Numbered from the stretch's first letter, positions 25,586 to 34,614 are shown. The stretch: 64,000 nucleotides of DNA from DATKPE01 sp035524335 (GCA_035524335.1 DATKPE010000038.1:101452-165451), one strand, 5' to 3'. A program made the numbers and translations. Notes: generated by a model not told the origin, from the sequence alone.

Positions 25586-26353
25586 ATGCACGTTGCGCAG
25601 AGATTGGCCCATTGGGTGGCGAGAGTCGGCCGGTTTCTTACCGCCCGGAGCGCTCCCGCTGCGATAGATTTCCGGCGGCTGGAGGCAACCCTCGGATACA
25701 ACATCTGTCATCCCCAGCTTTTTTCCGAAGCGCTTTCCCACCGCTCCTACCTCCAGCTCCCCGGGAATGAACACATTCTCTCCAACGAACGGATGGAGTT
25801 CCTCGGCGATTCCGTCCTGAACCTGACCGTCGCGGAATACCTGTACCGTCATCATCTGCTTGCCCCCGAGGGAGAGCTGACGAAGGTGCGCGCACGTCTC
25901 GTCAACCGGAAAGCGCTCGTGCTCTACGCCCGCGAACTGAAACTCGGCGACTTTCTTCTCATGAGCCCCAGCGCATCCCAGGTCGGCGGAAAAGGAATGG
26001 AAACGATTCTCGCCGATGCGTTCGAGGCGGTCATCGGCGCCATCTACCTCGACGGCGGATTCCCCTATGCACAGGAATTTGTGAGAACGATCATCCATAA
26101 CGCCCTTGAAAAAGGGCTGATCTCGATGGACGACGACAATTTCAAGAGCCGCCTCCTCGAATATGCCCAGGCGGAAGGTTTCGGACCGCCCCGGTATCTT
26201 ACCGTGAATGAAGAAGGACCGGACCACGACCGGACGTTCACCGTCGAAGTCTGGATCGGCAATAGCCGGCGCGGCGTGGGGAAGGGAAAGAATAAGAAAG
26301 ACGCCGAGCAGGCCGCCGCCGAACAGGGGCTTCAACAACTCCACCTTTTGTAA
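25586..26353 (+). CDS. rnc: ribonuclease III
   Basis: Cuts double-stranded RNA, including rRNA precursors. The nuclease signature NERMEFLGDSVLNL is at 67-80, with the second acidic cluster DAFEAVIGAIYLDGG near 145. The C-terminal double-stranded RNA-binding domain ends in KDAEQAAAEQGLQQL. 255 residues, with about 28 extra at the N-terminus. The fabF-rnc pair is common. The next gene starts two bases after the stop. Confidence 0.94.
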   Translation: MHVAQRLAHWVARVGRFLTARSAPAAIDFRRLEATLGYNICHPQLFSEALSHRSYLQLPGNEHILSNERMEFLGDSVLNLTVAEYLYRHHLLAPEGELTKVRARLVNRKALVLYARELKLGDFLLMSPSASQVGGKGMETILADAFEAVIGAIYLDGGFPYAQEFVRTIIHNALEKGLISMDDDNFKSRLLEYAQAEGFGPPRYLTVNEEGPDHDRTFTVEVWIGNSRRGVGKGKNKKDAEQAAAEQGLQQLHLL

Positions 26354-26355
26354 CA

Positions 26356-27744
26356 ATGCGCGTTTCTCCCGTCCGCATCATCCGTGCGGCTGCGCTGATT
26401 CTGGCCGCCGCGCCGTCACTCTGGTCTTGTCTGGCCGCCACGCCGTCACTCTGGTCTTGTCTGGCCGCCGTACAGGTCAACCCGGCATTCGGGGATACCG
26501 TCGGAATTCCTGATTCCCTCTGGATCGTCGATTCTGTCATCGTCACCGGCAACCGGGAGACAAAAGATTTTGTCATTCTCAGGGAAATGACCCTCGTCCC
26601 CGGGAGCCGGATCACCACCGCAGAGCTGGAATTCGATCAGAACAGGATTTACAGCCTGCGTCTCTTCAATCAGGTCCGGATCGGCGTCGAACCGTCCGCA
26701 CCCGGATTCGCACATCTGCACGTGGAGGTCAGCGAACGCTGGTATATTTTCCCCTTTCCGATCGTCGGTCTCCGCGACCGTGACTGGAATAAGATCTTCT
26801 TCGGCATCGGGATCATGCATCAGAATTTCCTCGGCAGAAACGAAAAACTGTTCGCAGCCCTCGTCCTCGGATATGATCCCTCGCTGTCGTTTTCATACCG
26901 GAACCCGTTTCTCAACGACGGCGGAACGGAATTTCTTGCGGCCCAGCTGTCGCTGAGCACGGTCCGCAACAGGAGTCTCCTCACCGAGGACGGAGGCGAT
27001 AATTATGATGAACGGCACGTGTCGGCCGGCATGTCGCTCGGCAAACGCATCGGTATCGAACACACCATATCTCTCACGGTTGGATATGAGTATGTCGATG
27101 TGACTGCGTACCTGCCGGGCCGTACGGTCTCGACTTCGGGACGCGACAGGTATCCCACCACAAACCTCTCGTACAATTATGACACCCGCGACCTCGGCGA
27201 ATATCCCTCCCGTGGGAGTTACGCCGGCATCGGCATCAGCACCTACGGTTTTCCTTCCTCGGAACTCGGATATGTCCGGTACGGATACGACGTGCGGCAG
27301 TTTATTCCCCTGCCGGGCGGACTGACATTCGCCGCGCGCGGCTACGGCGACCTTGCCGCAGGGGGTGTCGTGCCGCCGTATGACCATGAATATTTCGGAT
27401 ACGGGAACAGGATCCGGGGCCATTTTCGGGAGATCGTCGAGGGGGAACAGCTCACGGCCGCAACCGTGGAACTCCATCTGCCGCTCTTCACGCCGGTCTA
27501 TATGAAAGTCGATAAACTGCCCGCGGAATTCGGACTCTGGCGCTTCGGCATCGCTGCCGCGCTGTTTGCCGATGCGGGCGAGGTGTGGTACCGCGGCACT
27601 CCCTTTGCCGTGAACAGATTCATCAAAGGATACGGCGCCGGACTCCATTTCCTCCTTCCGTACAGCTATGTGCTCCGGCTCGAGTATGCACTCAATGAAA
27701 TACGGCATGGAGAATTCATCGTCGATCTCGGAGGCGCGTTGTGA
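26356..27744 (+). CDS. Omp85-type outer membrane beta-barrel protein with one POTRA domain
   Basis: 462 residues. An N-terminal signal segment is followed by one POTRA domain (VDSVIVTGNRETKDFVILRE to HVEVSERWYIFPFP, about 50-135) and a 16-strand-type barrel with alternating aromatic residues ending in FIVDLGGAL. It is about half the length of BamA, so it is more like the short D15/FhaC-like or TamA-type members; the substrate or partner is unknown. Residues 16-38 contain a tandem duplication (PSLWSCLAA twice) from a 30-base DNA repeat. It follows rnc by two bases; its stop overlaps the GTG of rsmE. Confidence 0.75.
   Translation: MRVSPVRIIRAAALILAAAPSLWSCLAATPSLWSCLAAVQVNPAFGDTVGIPDSLWIVDSVIVTGNRETKDFVILREMTLVPGSRITTAELEFDQNRIYSLRLFNQVRIGVEPSAPGFAHLHVEVSERWYIFPFPIVGLRDRDWNKIFFGIGIMHQNFLGRNEKLFAALVLGYDPSLSFSYRNPFLNDGGTEFLAAQLSLSTVRNRSLLTEDGGDNYDERHVSAGMSLGKRIGIEHTISLTVGYEYVDVTAYLPGRTVSTSGRDRYPTTNLSYNYDTRDLGEYPSRGSYAGIGISTYGFPSSELGYVRYGYDVRQFIPLPGGLTFAARGYGDLAAGGVVPPYDHEYFGYGNRIRGHFREIVEGEQLTAATVELHLPLFTPVYMKVDKLPAEFGLWRFGIAAALFADAGEVWYRGTPFAVNRFIKGYGAGLHFLLPYSYVLRLEYALNEIRHGEFIVDLGGAL
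26401..26460 (+). repeat. 30-base tandem duplication in the Omp85-like gene
   Basis: 26401-26430 and 26431-26460 are the same 30-base unit with one mismatch; the next 10 bases repeat the start of the unit a third time. It encodes the repeated phrase SLWSCLAA in the signal region and keeps the frame. Confidence 0.95.
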
Positions 27745-28481
27745 TCAAACCCGGACAGATGCATCCCCCCGATTATTTTTACTGCCCGCCCCGGCAGATC
27801 CGCGAAGGCCGGTTCACCATCGACGGTGAGGAAGGCGCGCATCTTGTCCACGTGATGCGCAAGAAGGCCGGCGATACCATCCGCATCGTTGACGGCGCGG
27901 GAACGGCCTACGATGCGGGCATCACCGGAATCCGAGGGAAGACCGTTACCGGTGATGTGATTGCCAGGTATGAAGATCTCCACGAGCCCGCGCTCCATGT
28001 GACTCTGGGAGTCGGCATGCTGAAGAACCCATCGAAATTCGATTTTCTCGTGGAAAAAACCGTGGAGCTGGGAGTCCGGGCGATCGTACCTCTCCTGACG
28101 GAGCGGACAATTCCGTCACACGCCAAAACGGATCGGTGGCAAAAGCTGGCGCTTGCGGCGATGAAACAGTGCGGCCGATCCTATCTGCCGCGGATCCACG
28201 ACGTTACCCCGCTTTCCGCTCTCCTGGCGGAGTCGCCGCCGGGCGTGCCGAAATACATCGCCCATGAACAGCCGTTGGACGGAGCTGGAGCGGGTGGATC
28301 GGTACCATCGGCGGGTCAACTGCTCCTGCTTGTCGGACCTGAAGGGGGGTTCAGCGAGGGGGAGGTGTCGGATGCCCGTGACGCGGGGTGCCGGCCGCTC
28401 TTTTTCGGCGAACGCCGGCTGAGGACAGAGACCGCGGCGATCGTCGCCGTGACCGCGTTTCTCACACCTCTCGGCCGCTGA
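27741..28481 (+). CDS. rsmE: 16S rRNA (uracil-1498-N3)-methyltransferase
   Basis: SPOUT-family enzyme that methylates U1498 of 16S rRNA. 246 residues: PUA-like N-terminal part (HLVHVMRKKAGDTIRIVDG), then VGMLKNPSKFDFLVEKTVEL and the SAM-binding knot LLLVGPEGGFSEGEV near 198. I chose the GTG at 27741 because GGAGG sits six bases ahead of it and it overlaps the previous stop; an ATG at 27759 is the alternative. It ends the long plus-strand operon. Confidence 0.9.
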   Translation: MIKPGQMHPPDYFYCPPRQIREGRFTIDGEEGAHLVHVMRKKAGDTIRIVDGAGTAYDAGITGIRGKTVTGDVIARYEDLHEPALHVTLGVGMLKNPSKFDFLVEKTVELGVRAIVPLLTERTIPSHAKTDRWQKLALAAMKQCGRSYLPRIHDVTPLSALLAESPPGVPKYIAHEQPLDGAGAGGSVPSAGQLLLLVGPEGGFSEGEVSDARDAGCRPLFFGERRLRTETAAIVAVTAFLTPLGR

Positions 28482-28497
28482 CGCCGGAAACGTCAGC
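28477..28497. terminator. small hairpin between convergent rsmE and cyclodeaminase genes
   Basis: GCTGACG (28477-28483) and CGTCAGC (28491-28497), a perfect 7-bp stem spanning both stop codons. No T-run; it may end transcripts from both sides. Confidence 0.35.
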
Positions 28498-29119
28498 CGA
28501 TCTTTCCGGCCACGATGCCGAGGATCTCCTCCTTCTGCATCCGCGCCGTGCGGAGCAGAGACTGCATCTCATCCGCGTGCCAGCCGACAAATTCGGTTTC
28601 CGTAATTCCGCGAAGGTTGATCTGCACGTTGAACGCCGCGCCCTCGCAGGCGGCATGGAGCATCAGTGCCGCCACTCCGGCATCACTCACCGAATTGACG
28701 TTTCCTTTTTCCGCGACTGTCCTGGTCAGGGCCAGCGTATCAATCGCGTGGCGCATGACCTCCAGAGGAATGAGTGTCGCCTCCTTCGTTGCACCGAGGA
28801 TGGCCGCCCCGCGGAGGGCCTTCTGCGCATCGGTTTCCTTCGGAAGCGAGTACGCCTCCATCACCTTGTTGAAAGCGGCGGTATCCCGCTCGACAAGCGA
28901 GGTGAAAAGTTCCTGTTTTTCTCCGGCGGTCCGGAGTACCGCGTTCATCTCCTCCTCGACCGCGGCATACTTTTTTTTGCCGATCGTGAGCCGGCAGACC
29001 ATGCCGGTCAGCGCGGCACCGGTGGCGGCCGAGAGCGCCGCAACGCTTCCCCCGCCGGGTGCAGGGGATGAGGATGCCAGTTCGCGGAGAAATCCGTCGA
29101 CAGTCATCTGTGTCAGCAT
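28493..29119 (-). CDS. fchA: formimidoyltetrahydrofolate cyclodeaminase
   Basis: Converts 5-formimino-tetrahydrofolate to 5,10-methenyl-tetrahydrofolate and ammonia. 208 residues, helical, with the folate-binding phrase SSPAPGGGSVAALSAATGAAL at the start (about 17-37) and a C-terminal ALMLHAACEGAAFNVQINL. In animals this domain is fused to FtcD; here the two are separate neighbouring genes, with 15 bases between them. It is the last gene of the hutI-ftcD-fchA run. The start is ATG 29119; the ATG at 29107 is possible. Confidence 0.88.
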   Translation of the reverse strand: MLTQMTVDGFLRELASSSPAPGGGSVAALSAATGAALTGMVCRLTIGKKKYAAVEEEMNAVLRTAGEKQELFTSLVERDTAAFNKVMEAYSLPKETDAQKALRGAAILGATKEATLIPLEVMRHAIDTLALTRTVAEKGNVNSVSDAGVAALMLHAACEGAAFNVQINLRGITETEFVGWHADEMQSLLRTARMQKEEILGIVAGKIG

Positions 29120-29134
29120 CTGAATATTCCTTGT

Positions 29135-30142
29135 TCAGGCGATAAGGTTCTCAATTATTTTTTTCCGGGGATCAAACGGCTCAATCTGACTCAGGCCGAG
29201 CGCCGTGACCGCGCGCCCGATCAGCTCCTCCTCCCCGGCGGAATCGCCTCCCTGAGTGTGATAAAAAGATCCGGCCAGCAGGAGCGCCTCTTTTGGGATC
29301 AGGCCCACGATCTCGCTTCCGGTCACCGATACCCCCAGTTTCTCCGCCTCCCTGCGAACTTCCTCAAACGCAACATGCGGCGGTGTTTCATGGTAATTCG
29401 TCAGGTTCATCGACACCTGAGCAATATGAAGGCGTTCCAGTACAACACCCATCGCCTTCACCGATTTCAGACTTCCGGGAATTTTCACCTGGTTTCCCGA
29501 ACTGTCCTTTACGGTCCTCCCGCTTTCCCGGATTTTCAGGGCGATTGCATGGGCGAGATCCCTGCTGTCCGTATTCAGATTGACGTTGTACGCAATCAGG
29601 AACTGCCTCGCACCGACCACCGTTGCCCCGGAACCCGGGTTCACCGTCAGCGGACCGAAATCGGGCTTCCACGCGGGATCGGAAAGCTTGTCGCCGAGCC
29701 CTTCATATTCCCCCTTCCGGATCGTCGAAAGATTCTTCCGCTCCGGCGCCGTGGCCGCCGCCTCATACAGATAGACCGGGATCCGGAGTTCTTCACCGAT
29801 CCGCTTTCCGACGCGGCGCGCCAGTCCGACGCACTCCTCCATCGTGACATTGCTCACCGGGATGAACGGAACGACGTCGGTCGCTCCGATCCGCGGATGT
29901 TCCCCCTTGTGCCGGCGCATATCGATCAGACGGGCCGCCGTCGATGCGGCTTCGAACGCGGCGTCTCCGACCGCCTCCGGCTCTCCGACGAATGTTACCA
30001 CGACACGATTGTAGTCCCCGTCGGGCTCCACGCTCAGCAGGCGAACGCTTTTCACACCGCGGATGCTTTGCGCGATCGCGGAGATAATTTCACTGTCACG
30101 CCCTTCGCTGAAGTTCGGAACACATTCCACAAGTTTCGTCAT
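29135..30142 (-). CDS. ftcD: glutamate formimidoyltransferase
   Basis: Moves the formimino group of N-formimino-glutamate, the end product of histidine breakdown, to tetrahydrofolate. 335 residues: LVECVPNFSEGRDSEIISAI at the N-terminus, then KGEHPRIGATDVVPFIPVSN near 75, both diagnostic of the transferase domain. It lacks the cyclodeaminase domain, which is the next gene. No hutG or hutF gene is visible, so the formimino-folate route is the one used. Confidence 0.93.
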   Translation of the reverse strand: MTKLVECVPNFSEGRDSEIISAIAQSIRGVKSVRLLSVEPDGDYNRVVVTFVGEPEAVGDAAFEAASTAARLIDMRRHKGEHPRIGATDVVPFIPVSNVTMEECVGLARRVGKRIGEELRIPVYLYEAAATAPERKNLSTIRKGEYEGLGDKLSDPAWKPDFGPLTVNPGSGATVVGARQFLIAYNVNLNTDSRDLAHAIALKIRESGRTVKDSSGNQVKIPGSLKSVKAMGVVLERLHIAQVSMNLTNYHETPPHVAFEEVRREAEKLGVSVTGSEIVGLIPKEALLLAGSFYHTQGGDSAGEEELIGRAVTALGLSQIEPFDPRKKIIENLIA

Positions 30143-30172
30143 GTTCTGTCTGCCAGGTGAGTGAATGCCGGT

Positions 30173-31420
30173 TTATACTTCCAGAATGACGCCGTTTTTG
30201 ACCACTTTCCCGATGTGGTTTTCGCCGAAGTGATATGCAAGGATGTGGTAATCCGGGATGTTCAGGAGAATGAGGTCGGCCTTTTTCCCCGGCTCGATGC
30301 TTCCGATCCTGTCCGACATGCCGAGGGCGGCGGCGGCATTCAGGGTCGACGCCGTAATGGCCTCCTCCGGTGACATTCCCATCTGCGTGCAGGCTATTGT
30401 CATCATCATCGGCATGTCGTACGACATGCACGAGCCGGGATTGAAGTCCGTGGCCAGCGCCGTCGGTATGCCCGCATCGATCAGCGTCCGTGCCGGAGCG
30501 TAGGGATGGCGGAGAAAAAATGAGACGCCGGGCAGAAGCACCGCCACTGTTCCTGCGGCCGCGAGAGACCGGATGCCTGCCTCGTCCACATGCTCCAGAT
30601 GATCTGCGGAAACCGCCCTCAGCTCTCCCGCGAGGACGGCTCCCCCCAGCGGGGTCAGCTCCTCGGCGTGCAGTTTCGCCCCCATGCCGAACTCCTTCGC
30701 ACGCAGAAGGATCTTCCGGGCGTCTTCAACGGAAAAATATCCCTTTTCACAGAACACGTCGCAGAACTGCGCGAGCTGTTTCGATCCGATGTAGGGAATC
30801 ATCCTGGTGACGAGCAGATCGACATATCCCCGGACGTCGCCCGCGAATTCTGGAGGAATCGCATGCGCGCCGAGGAAGGTCGGGACGATCGTGATCAGCT
30901 CTTCGTCCCGGAGCTCATTGATTGCCTCCATCATTTTCAGCTCGTCATCCGGTGAAAGGCCGTATCCGCTCTTGATCTCCACCGTGGTGGTCCCGTGCCG
31001 GAGCATGCCGGCAAGATAGTGCCGCGCCTGTTTCTTCAGCTCCTTCTTCGCTGCGGTCCGGACCTCCCGCACCGTGGAAAGAATGCCTCCCCCCGCTTCG
31101 GCGATCTCCTGGTAGCTGGCGCCGGCGGAGCGGAGGCCGAATTCCTTTGCCCGGTCGCCTGCGAAGAGGGTGTGGGTGTGGGCGTCGACGAAGCCGGGAA
31201 GAACGACCCTTCCCATGCAATCGACGATATTCGCCTCTCCGGCCAGACGGCTCATCGAGAGCGCGCTCATCGGGCCGGTCCAGGTGATGAGGTCGTCCTC
31301 AATGATGACGGCGGCTTCTTCAACAAGGCCGGGATCGCGCATCGACGCGCCGGTTTTGACCCGGGCTCCGCCGGATGCGACGGTGACGAGCTGGCCGATG
31401 TTTATGAGGATCAGTTTCAT
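30173..31420 (-). CDS. hutI: imidazolonepropionase
   Basis: Hydrolyses imidazolone propionate to N-formimino-glutamate. Amidohydrolase-type barrel of 415 residues with the metal pair in GFVDAHTHTLFAGDR near 75 and ADHLEHVDE near 270; the C-terminal FNPGSCMSYDMPMMMTIACT is typical of HutI. The frame is open to 31483, but the start ATG 31420 agrees with homologues and with a promoter about 90 bases upstream. It is followed by ftcD after 30 bases. Confidence 0.93.
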   Translation of the reverse strand: MKLILINIGQLVTVASGGARVKTGASMRDPGLVEEAAVIIEDDLITWTGPMSALSMSRLAGEANIVDCMGRVVLPGFVDAHTHTLFAGDRAKEFGLRSAGASYQEIAEAGGGILSTVREVRTAAKKELKKQARHYLAGMLRHGTTTVEIKSGYGLSPDDELKMMEAINELRDEELITIVPTFLGAHAIPPEFAGDVRGYVDLLVTRMIPYIGSKQLAQFCDVFCEKGYFSVEDARKILLRAKEFGMGAKLHAEELTPLGGAVLAGELRAVSADHLEHVDEAGIRSLAAAGTVAVLLPGVSFFLRHPYAPARTLIDAGIPTALATDFNPGSCMSYDMPMMMTIACTQMGMSPEEAITASTLNAAAALGMSDRIGSIEPGKKADLILLNIPDYHILAYHFGENHIGKVVKNGVILEV

Positions 31421-31486
31421 GGAAAAGGAGCGTACGGCGGATCTTTCCGGGAAATCCCGGCGGAGAAGCCGCTCATAACGCATCCA

Positions 31487-31514
31487 AGATAGTGAAAATT
31501 CCGCCGTTTCTCAA
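31487..31514 (-). promoter_or_regulatory. promoter of the hutI-ftcD-fchA group
   Basis: Minus strand TTGAGA (31514-31509), 16 bases, TATCTT (31492-31487). Leader of about 60 bases before the hutI ATG. No operator was recognised. Confidence 0.45.
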
Positions 31515-31532
31515 CGGAACACCGGGTGACGG

Positions 31533-32045
31533 TCAGAGGGTGATGCGGTAGAGGAGCCACTCCTTCATGCGGCGGGCGTGGAGGCGTTCATAAAACCGGA
31601 TGGCCGGCCGGTTCCAGCCGAGGACAACCCATTCCATCCGGCCGCACCGGCGGCGGCGCGCTTCACCGCGGCAGAATGCAAACAGGCGGCGGCCGATTCC
31701 CGAACCGCGATAGGCGGGGAGGATGAAAATGTCCTCCAGATAGAGGGTCGGTCTGGCGAGGAACGATGAGTAGGTTTCGAAGAGAATCGCGTAGCCGACG
31801 GCGGCGCCGTCTGTCAGGGCGAGATAGGCGTCGACCCGGCGGCGCGGTCCGGTCGCATCGCGGAGAAGGCGCGCCCGCGACGCGCGATCCGGCCGGGGAA
31901 GCTTCTCATAATCGGCCAGGGCATCGACGAGGGCGAGGAAATTTTTCCCGTCGGATGACCGGACGGGGCGGATGACCAGGGGGCGCGGATGGGATGGACG
32001 GGACCGTTCAGGCCCGGTTTTCTTTTTTTGCTGTTTCTTCGTCAA
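31533..32045 (-). CDS. GNAT family N-acetyltransferase
   Basis: About 170 residues with the acetyl-CoA-binding signature LEDIFILPAYRGSGIGRRLF and the closing GWNRPAIRFYERLHARRM. The N-terminal part (VIRPVRSSDGKNFLALVDAL) resembles spermidine/diamine-type acetyltransferases; the substrate is not known. The start is uncertain: no ATG fits, and I use the TTG at 32045, which overlaps the end of the zinc-ribbon gene by 38 bases. The open frame reaches much further back only because it shadows that gene. Co-transcription with the two upstream genes is likely. Confidence 0.7.
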   Translation of the reverse strand: MTKKQQKKKTGPERSRPSHPRPLVIRPVRSSDGKNFLALVDALADYEKLPRPDRASRARLLRDATGPRRRVDAYLALTDGAAVGYAILFETYSSFLARPTLYLEDIFILPAYRGSGIGRRLFAFCRGEARRRRCGRMEWVVLGWNRPAIRFYERLHARRMKEWLLYRITL

Positions 32046-33318
32046 TCTGTTCGACGACCTTGCTGATGCCTTTTGCCACAAAGGTATCCAGGAGAGTTCC
32101 GGTGAGGGTGATCGACGGCTCGTCGAGGTGTTTGAATCCGGTTTCCGATTTTTTGATTTCCGGTTCGATGGTGGAGCTGAGCCGGATGACCGAGGGATCG
32201 CTGGTAATGTCGCTGGTGATGGTACTGCCGATGGCCCCGAGAGCAAATTTGGCGCCGAGTTCCTTGACCGGCTGGAAAAATCCTTCGGGGATTTCGCGGG
32301 CGGTATTTGCGATGAGCTGACCGACCTCGGACATTCTGCGGTCGAGCGACCGTCCGCGGAGGCGCGACGTGCCGGTGATGGTATACATCGCCTGGGTGAT
32401 GTTGCCCGCGAGTGCCGCCGAAGAGGCCTGCAGGGCGCGACTGAGACTTCCGCCGCAATTTTCGATGTGTTCTCCGAGGGCGGTGAGACCCAGCTGAGCG
32501 GACTGGCCGAGGGATTCCAGTCCTTTCCTGACATGCTCTCCGTGCTGGACGGTCGATTGTGCGGTGATCCGGGCCGCTTCGATCTGTGAGACGCCGTTCG
32601 TATAGGTGGTCAGAAGCTGGGTCGCACGCTCGATGTCGAACTGAATCCGGTCCACCATGTCGAGCTGGTGTTTTTCAAAATAATAATCCCGTGCCTTGTA
32701 GAAATGCCAGACCGACACCTGGCCCATCAGTTGAAGGGTGGAGGTGTCGGGGTTGATGGCCGCCATCGCCTTCTCGCCGATGTGGAGGTTGACGGCCGCT
32801 TCCCACTCCTTTGATCCGAGCCGCATGAACCACTGCCGGGCGGCGACGAGGTCGTTCAGATCGTCCAGGATCCGCACTTCCCGTTCGATCCCGCGCTGAG
32901 CATATCCCATGGCCGCCATGTAGGCGACGGCGGCGGCGGAGCGGTGGATGCCGAGTTCCGAGAAGAGGCGGAACGCGACGATCAGCTGATCAATGACCTT
33001 GTCGGTGAGGTTTCCCTGGGTGTAGTGGTCCTTCACTTTGTTGTAGATCTCGTCGGCGCGCTGGAGGTACAGTTCGGCGATCTCCCGGTAGAGCTGTTTG
33101 AGGATAATCGTCCGCTTGGCGTGCCGGTCGAGATACTTTTTGTCGTCCTTCCGGAGGACGAGAATCGCCTCGCGGATCTCCTTCAGCGAAACGCATTCCG
33201 ATACGGTGGCATTGCCGCACATGTAGCAGGTGGTGCGGGCGCCTTCATAATCGATCCACCGGTGATGGCAGGTCGTACAGCGTTCCATCCCCAGCTTCAA
33301 TGAAAATGTGTCGGTCAT
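32008..33318 (-). CDS. zinc-ribbon helical protein of unknown function
   Basis: 436 residues, no known family that I recognise. A zinc ribbon (Cys14, Cys17, Cys31, Cys34: CTTCHHRW and CYMCGN) opens the protein. A long helical region follows, with TPR-like parts such as LILKQLYREIAELYLQRADE-type helices and VAYMAAMGYAQRGIEREVRI. From about 270 on it is Ala/Gly/Leu-rich (GLTALGEHIENCGGSLSRAL, SAALAGNITQAMYTI), which could pack against a membrane or a partner. The tail is charged. No signal peptide. Its start overlaps the stop of the upstream helical gene by four bases (ATGA), so the two are made together and probably form a complex. Confidence 0.6.
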   Translation of the reverse strand: MTDTFSLKLGMERCTTCHHRWIDYEGARTTCYMCGNATVSECVSLKEIREAILVLRKDDKKYLDRHAKRTIILKQLYREIAELYLQRADEIYNKVKDHYTQGNLTDKVIDQLIVAFRLFSELGIHRSAAAVAYMAAMGYAQRGIEREVRILDDLNDLVAARQWFMRLGSKEWEAAVNLHIGEKAMAAINPDTSTLQLMGQVSVWHFYKARDYYFEKHQLDMVDRIQFDIERATQLLTTYTNGVSQIEAARITAQSTVQHGEHVRKGLESLGQSAQLGLTALGEHIENCGGSLSRALQASSAALAGNITQAMYTITGTSRLRGRSLDRRMSEVGQLIANTAREIPEGFFQPVKELGAKFALGAIGSTITSDITSDPSVIRLSSTIEPEIKKSETGFKHLDEPSITLTGTLLDTFVAKGISKVVEQIDEETAKKENRA

Positions 33319-34496
33319 TGTTTCCGCTCCTGAAGCTGGCGGAGCAGGCGCTGGTATTCATCTTCCGTCAGTTCCCCGAATGCATATTTGGTCTCGAGAG
33401 TTTCACGGTCGAAATGCTGACGCGCTTTCAGGCTGATGGTTTTGTAGGTTTCCGCCGCCCGTATGCGGGCGAATCCGCGGAGGGTTTCGACCTCTTCCTG
33501 GTAGAGGACGGTGAATTTCTGCGTATCCGCTATGGGATCAAAGCCCTTTTCCCCGCGGGCAAGCCGCCGGAGATTGGTCAGATCGGCGAATTCCCGCACG
33601 CTGATATTCTGCAGAAGCTCCAGAGCGGTTTCAAACTGTTTCGCCTTGTAGTAAAAATGATACGCGCACTTGAACTCGCTTTCCTTGAGATACCAGTCGG
33701 CAATTTCCTTCGCCTCGTCCGGCGGAATGGCGGCGCGGTCGTAGATGAAAAAGGCCGCGGTGAAATCGCCGGCGTCGCGCTTCAGCGCTCCGAGGCTTGC
33801 CGTGTCGTTTTCCACCCAGAAGTACCATTCCTCCAGATCGCTCCGGTTTTCCTGCCGGACGAAATCGAGAAACTCCCGGGTCCGTCCCCATGACCTGAGG
33901 AAGGAGTACATCAGCAATGCGATGTCGGTGTTGTGCGGATTATTGTTCATCGCAAGCCGCAGGATGCCCATCAGCTTTTCCCGCTCGTTGCCCGGCAGTG
34001 CGAAAAAGAGTTTGACCGGCACGCGCGGGATCTTGTGGAGGCTCCGCCGGTGATCGTAGAATTGATGGAGGTGCTGGGGATTCGACGACGGCATTTCGAG
34101 CTCCAGCTGTTCAATCGCATTGAAAAACCTGTCCGGGATGATAATCTTTCTGATGCCGTTGTACCACGGACTGTCCGCTTCACGGAAAGCGCTTCCGAGG
34201 AACATCTGCCAGGAATTCAGCGCACTTTCGATGAAGGAATTGTCGGCAAGGGGGATGGTCGTCTTGAAAATCTCAATGAGATTGTGATCCCGTGTGATGA
34301 TCTCATCCTGGGAGTTTGTTTCGCGAATCAGCTGACTGATAAAATAGTGCCGTATCCAGGGCCGTGTGAGGCTTTCGTTGATGGTATGACGGATTTCAGC
34401 GCGTTCTTTCGTGCGTTCGATGAGATATTCGGGATAATTTCCCTGTACCCCCATCTTCAACCGATCGCCGCTCGTCTGAAAAACCTTTAGCTCCAT
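33315..34496 (-). CDS. helical-repeat protein with SHOCT-like C-terminus, unknown function
   Basis: 393 residues, cytoplasmic, no family recognised. It is almost all helix, with TPR-like stretches (SEFKCAYHFYYKAKQFETAL; YFWVENDTASLGALKRDAGD). The last 30 residues, ETKYAFGELTEDEYQRLLRQ, match the short SHOCT motif, which is often found at the ends of proteins that join larger assemblies. The start is ATG 34496, six bases after AAGG. It has its own promoter in an AT-rich gap and is translationally coupled to the zinc-ribbon gene. The pair splits the hut genes. Confidence 0.6.
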   Translation of the reverse strand: MELKVFQTSGDRLKMGVQGNYPEYLIERTKERAEIRHTINESLTRPWIRHYFISQLIRETNSQDEIITRDHNLIEIFKTTIPLADNSFIESALNSWQMFLGSAFREADSPWYNGIRKIIIPDRFFNAIEQLELEMPSSNPQHLHQFYDHRRSLHKIPRVPVKLFFALPGNEREKLMGILRLAMNNNPHNTDIALLMYSFLRSWGRTREFLDFVRQENRSDLEEWYFWVENDTASLGALKRDAGDFTAAFFIYDRAAIPPDEAKEIADWYLKESEFKCAYHFYYKAKQFETALELLQNISVREFADLTNLRRLARGEKGFDPIADTQKFTVLYQEEVETLRGFARIRAAETYKTISLKARQHFDRETLETKYAFGELTEDEYQRLLRQLQERKQ

Positions 34497-34585
34497 AAAG
34501 AGCCTTATGAAATGTGGAAATCCTATTGTTTCACTTAAAATACAAGCCGAAACCACTTGAGACGCTTGTACTTATAACCGCTGAA

Positions 34586-34614
34586 AATATACAAAAAAAA
34601 TCCATGATGTCCAC
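34586..34614 (-). promoter_or_regulatory. possible promoter of the helical-repeat/zinc-ribbon pair
   Basis: Minus strand GTGGAC (34614-34609), 17 bases with a run of T, TATATT (34591-34586). It lies in the AT-rich gap 34497-34683, with a leader of about 83 bases. The -35 box is imperfect. Confidence 0.4.

Noticed and set aside
32046..32534. Longer GNAT protein starting inside the zinc-ribbon gene
   Set aside because: This part is Ser/Arg/Pro-rich shadow sequence of the zinc-ribbon gene; the acetyltransferase homology begins after 32000.
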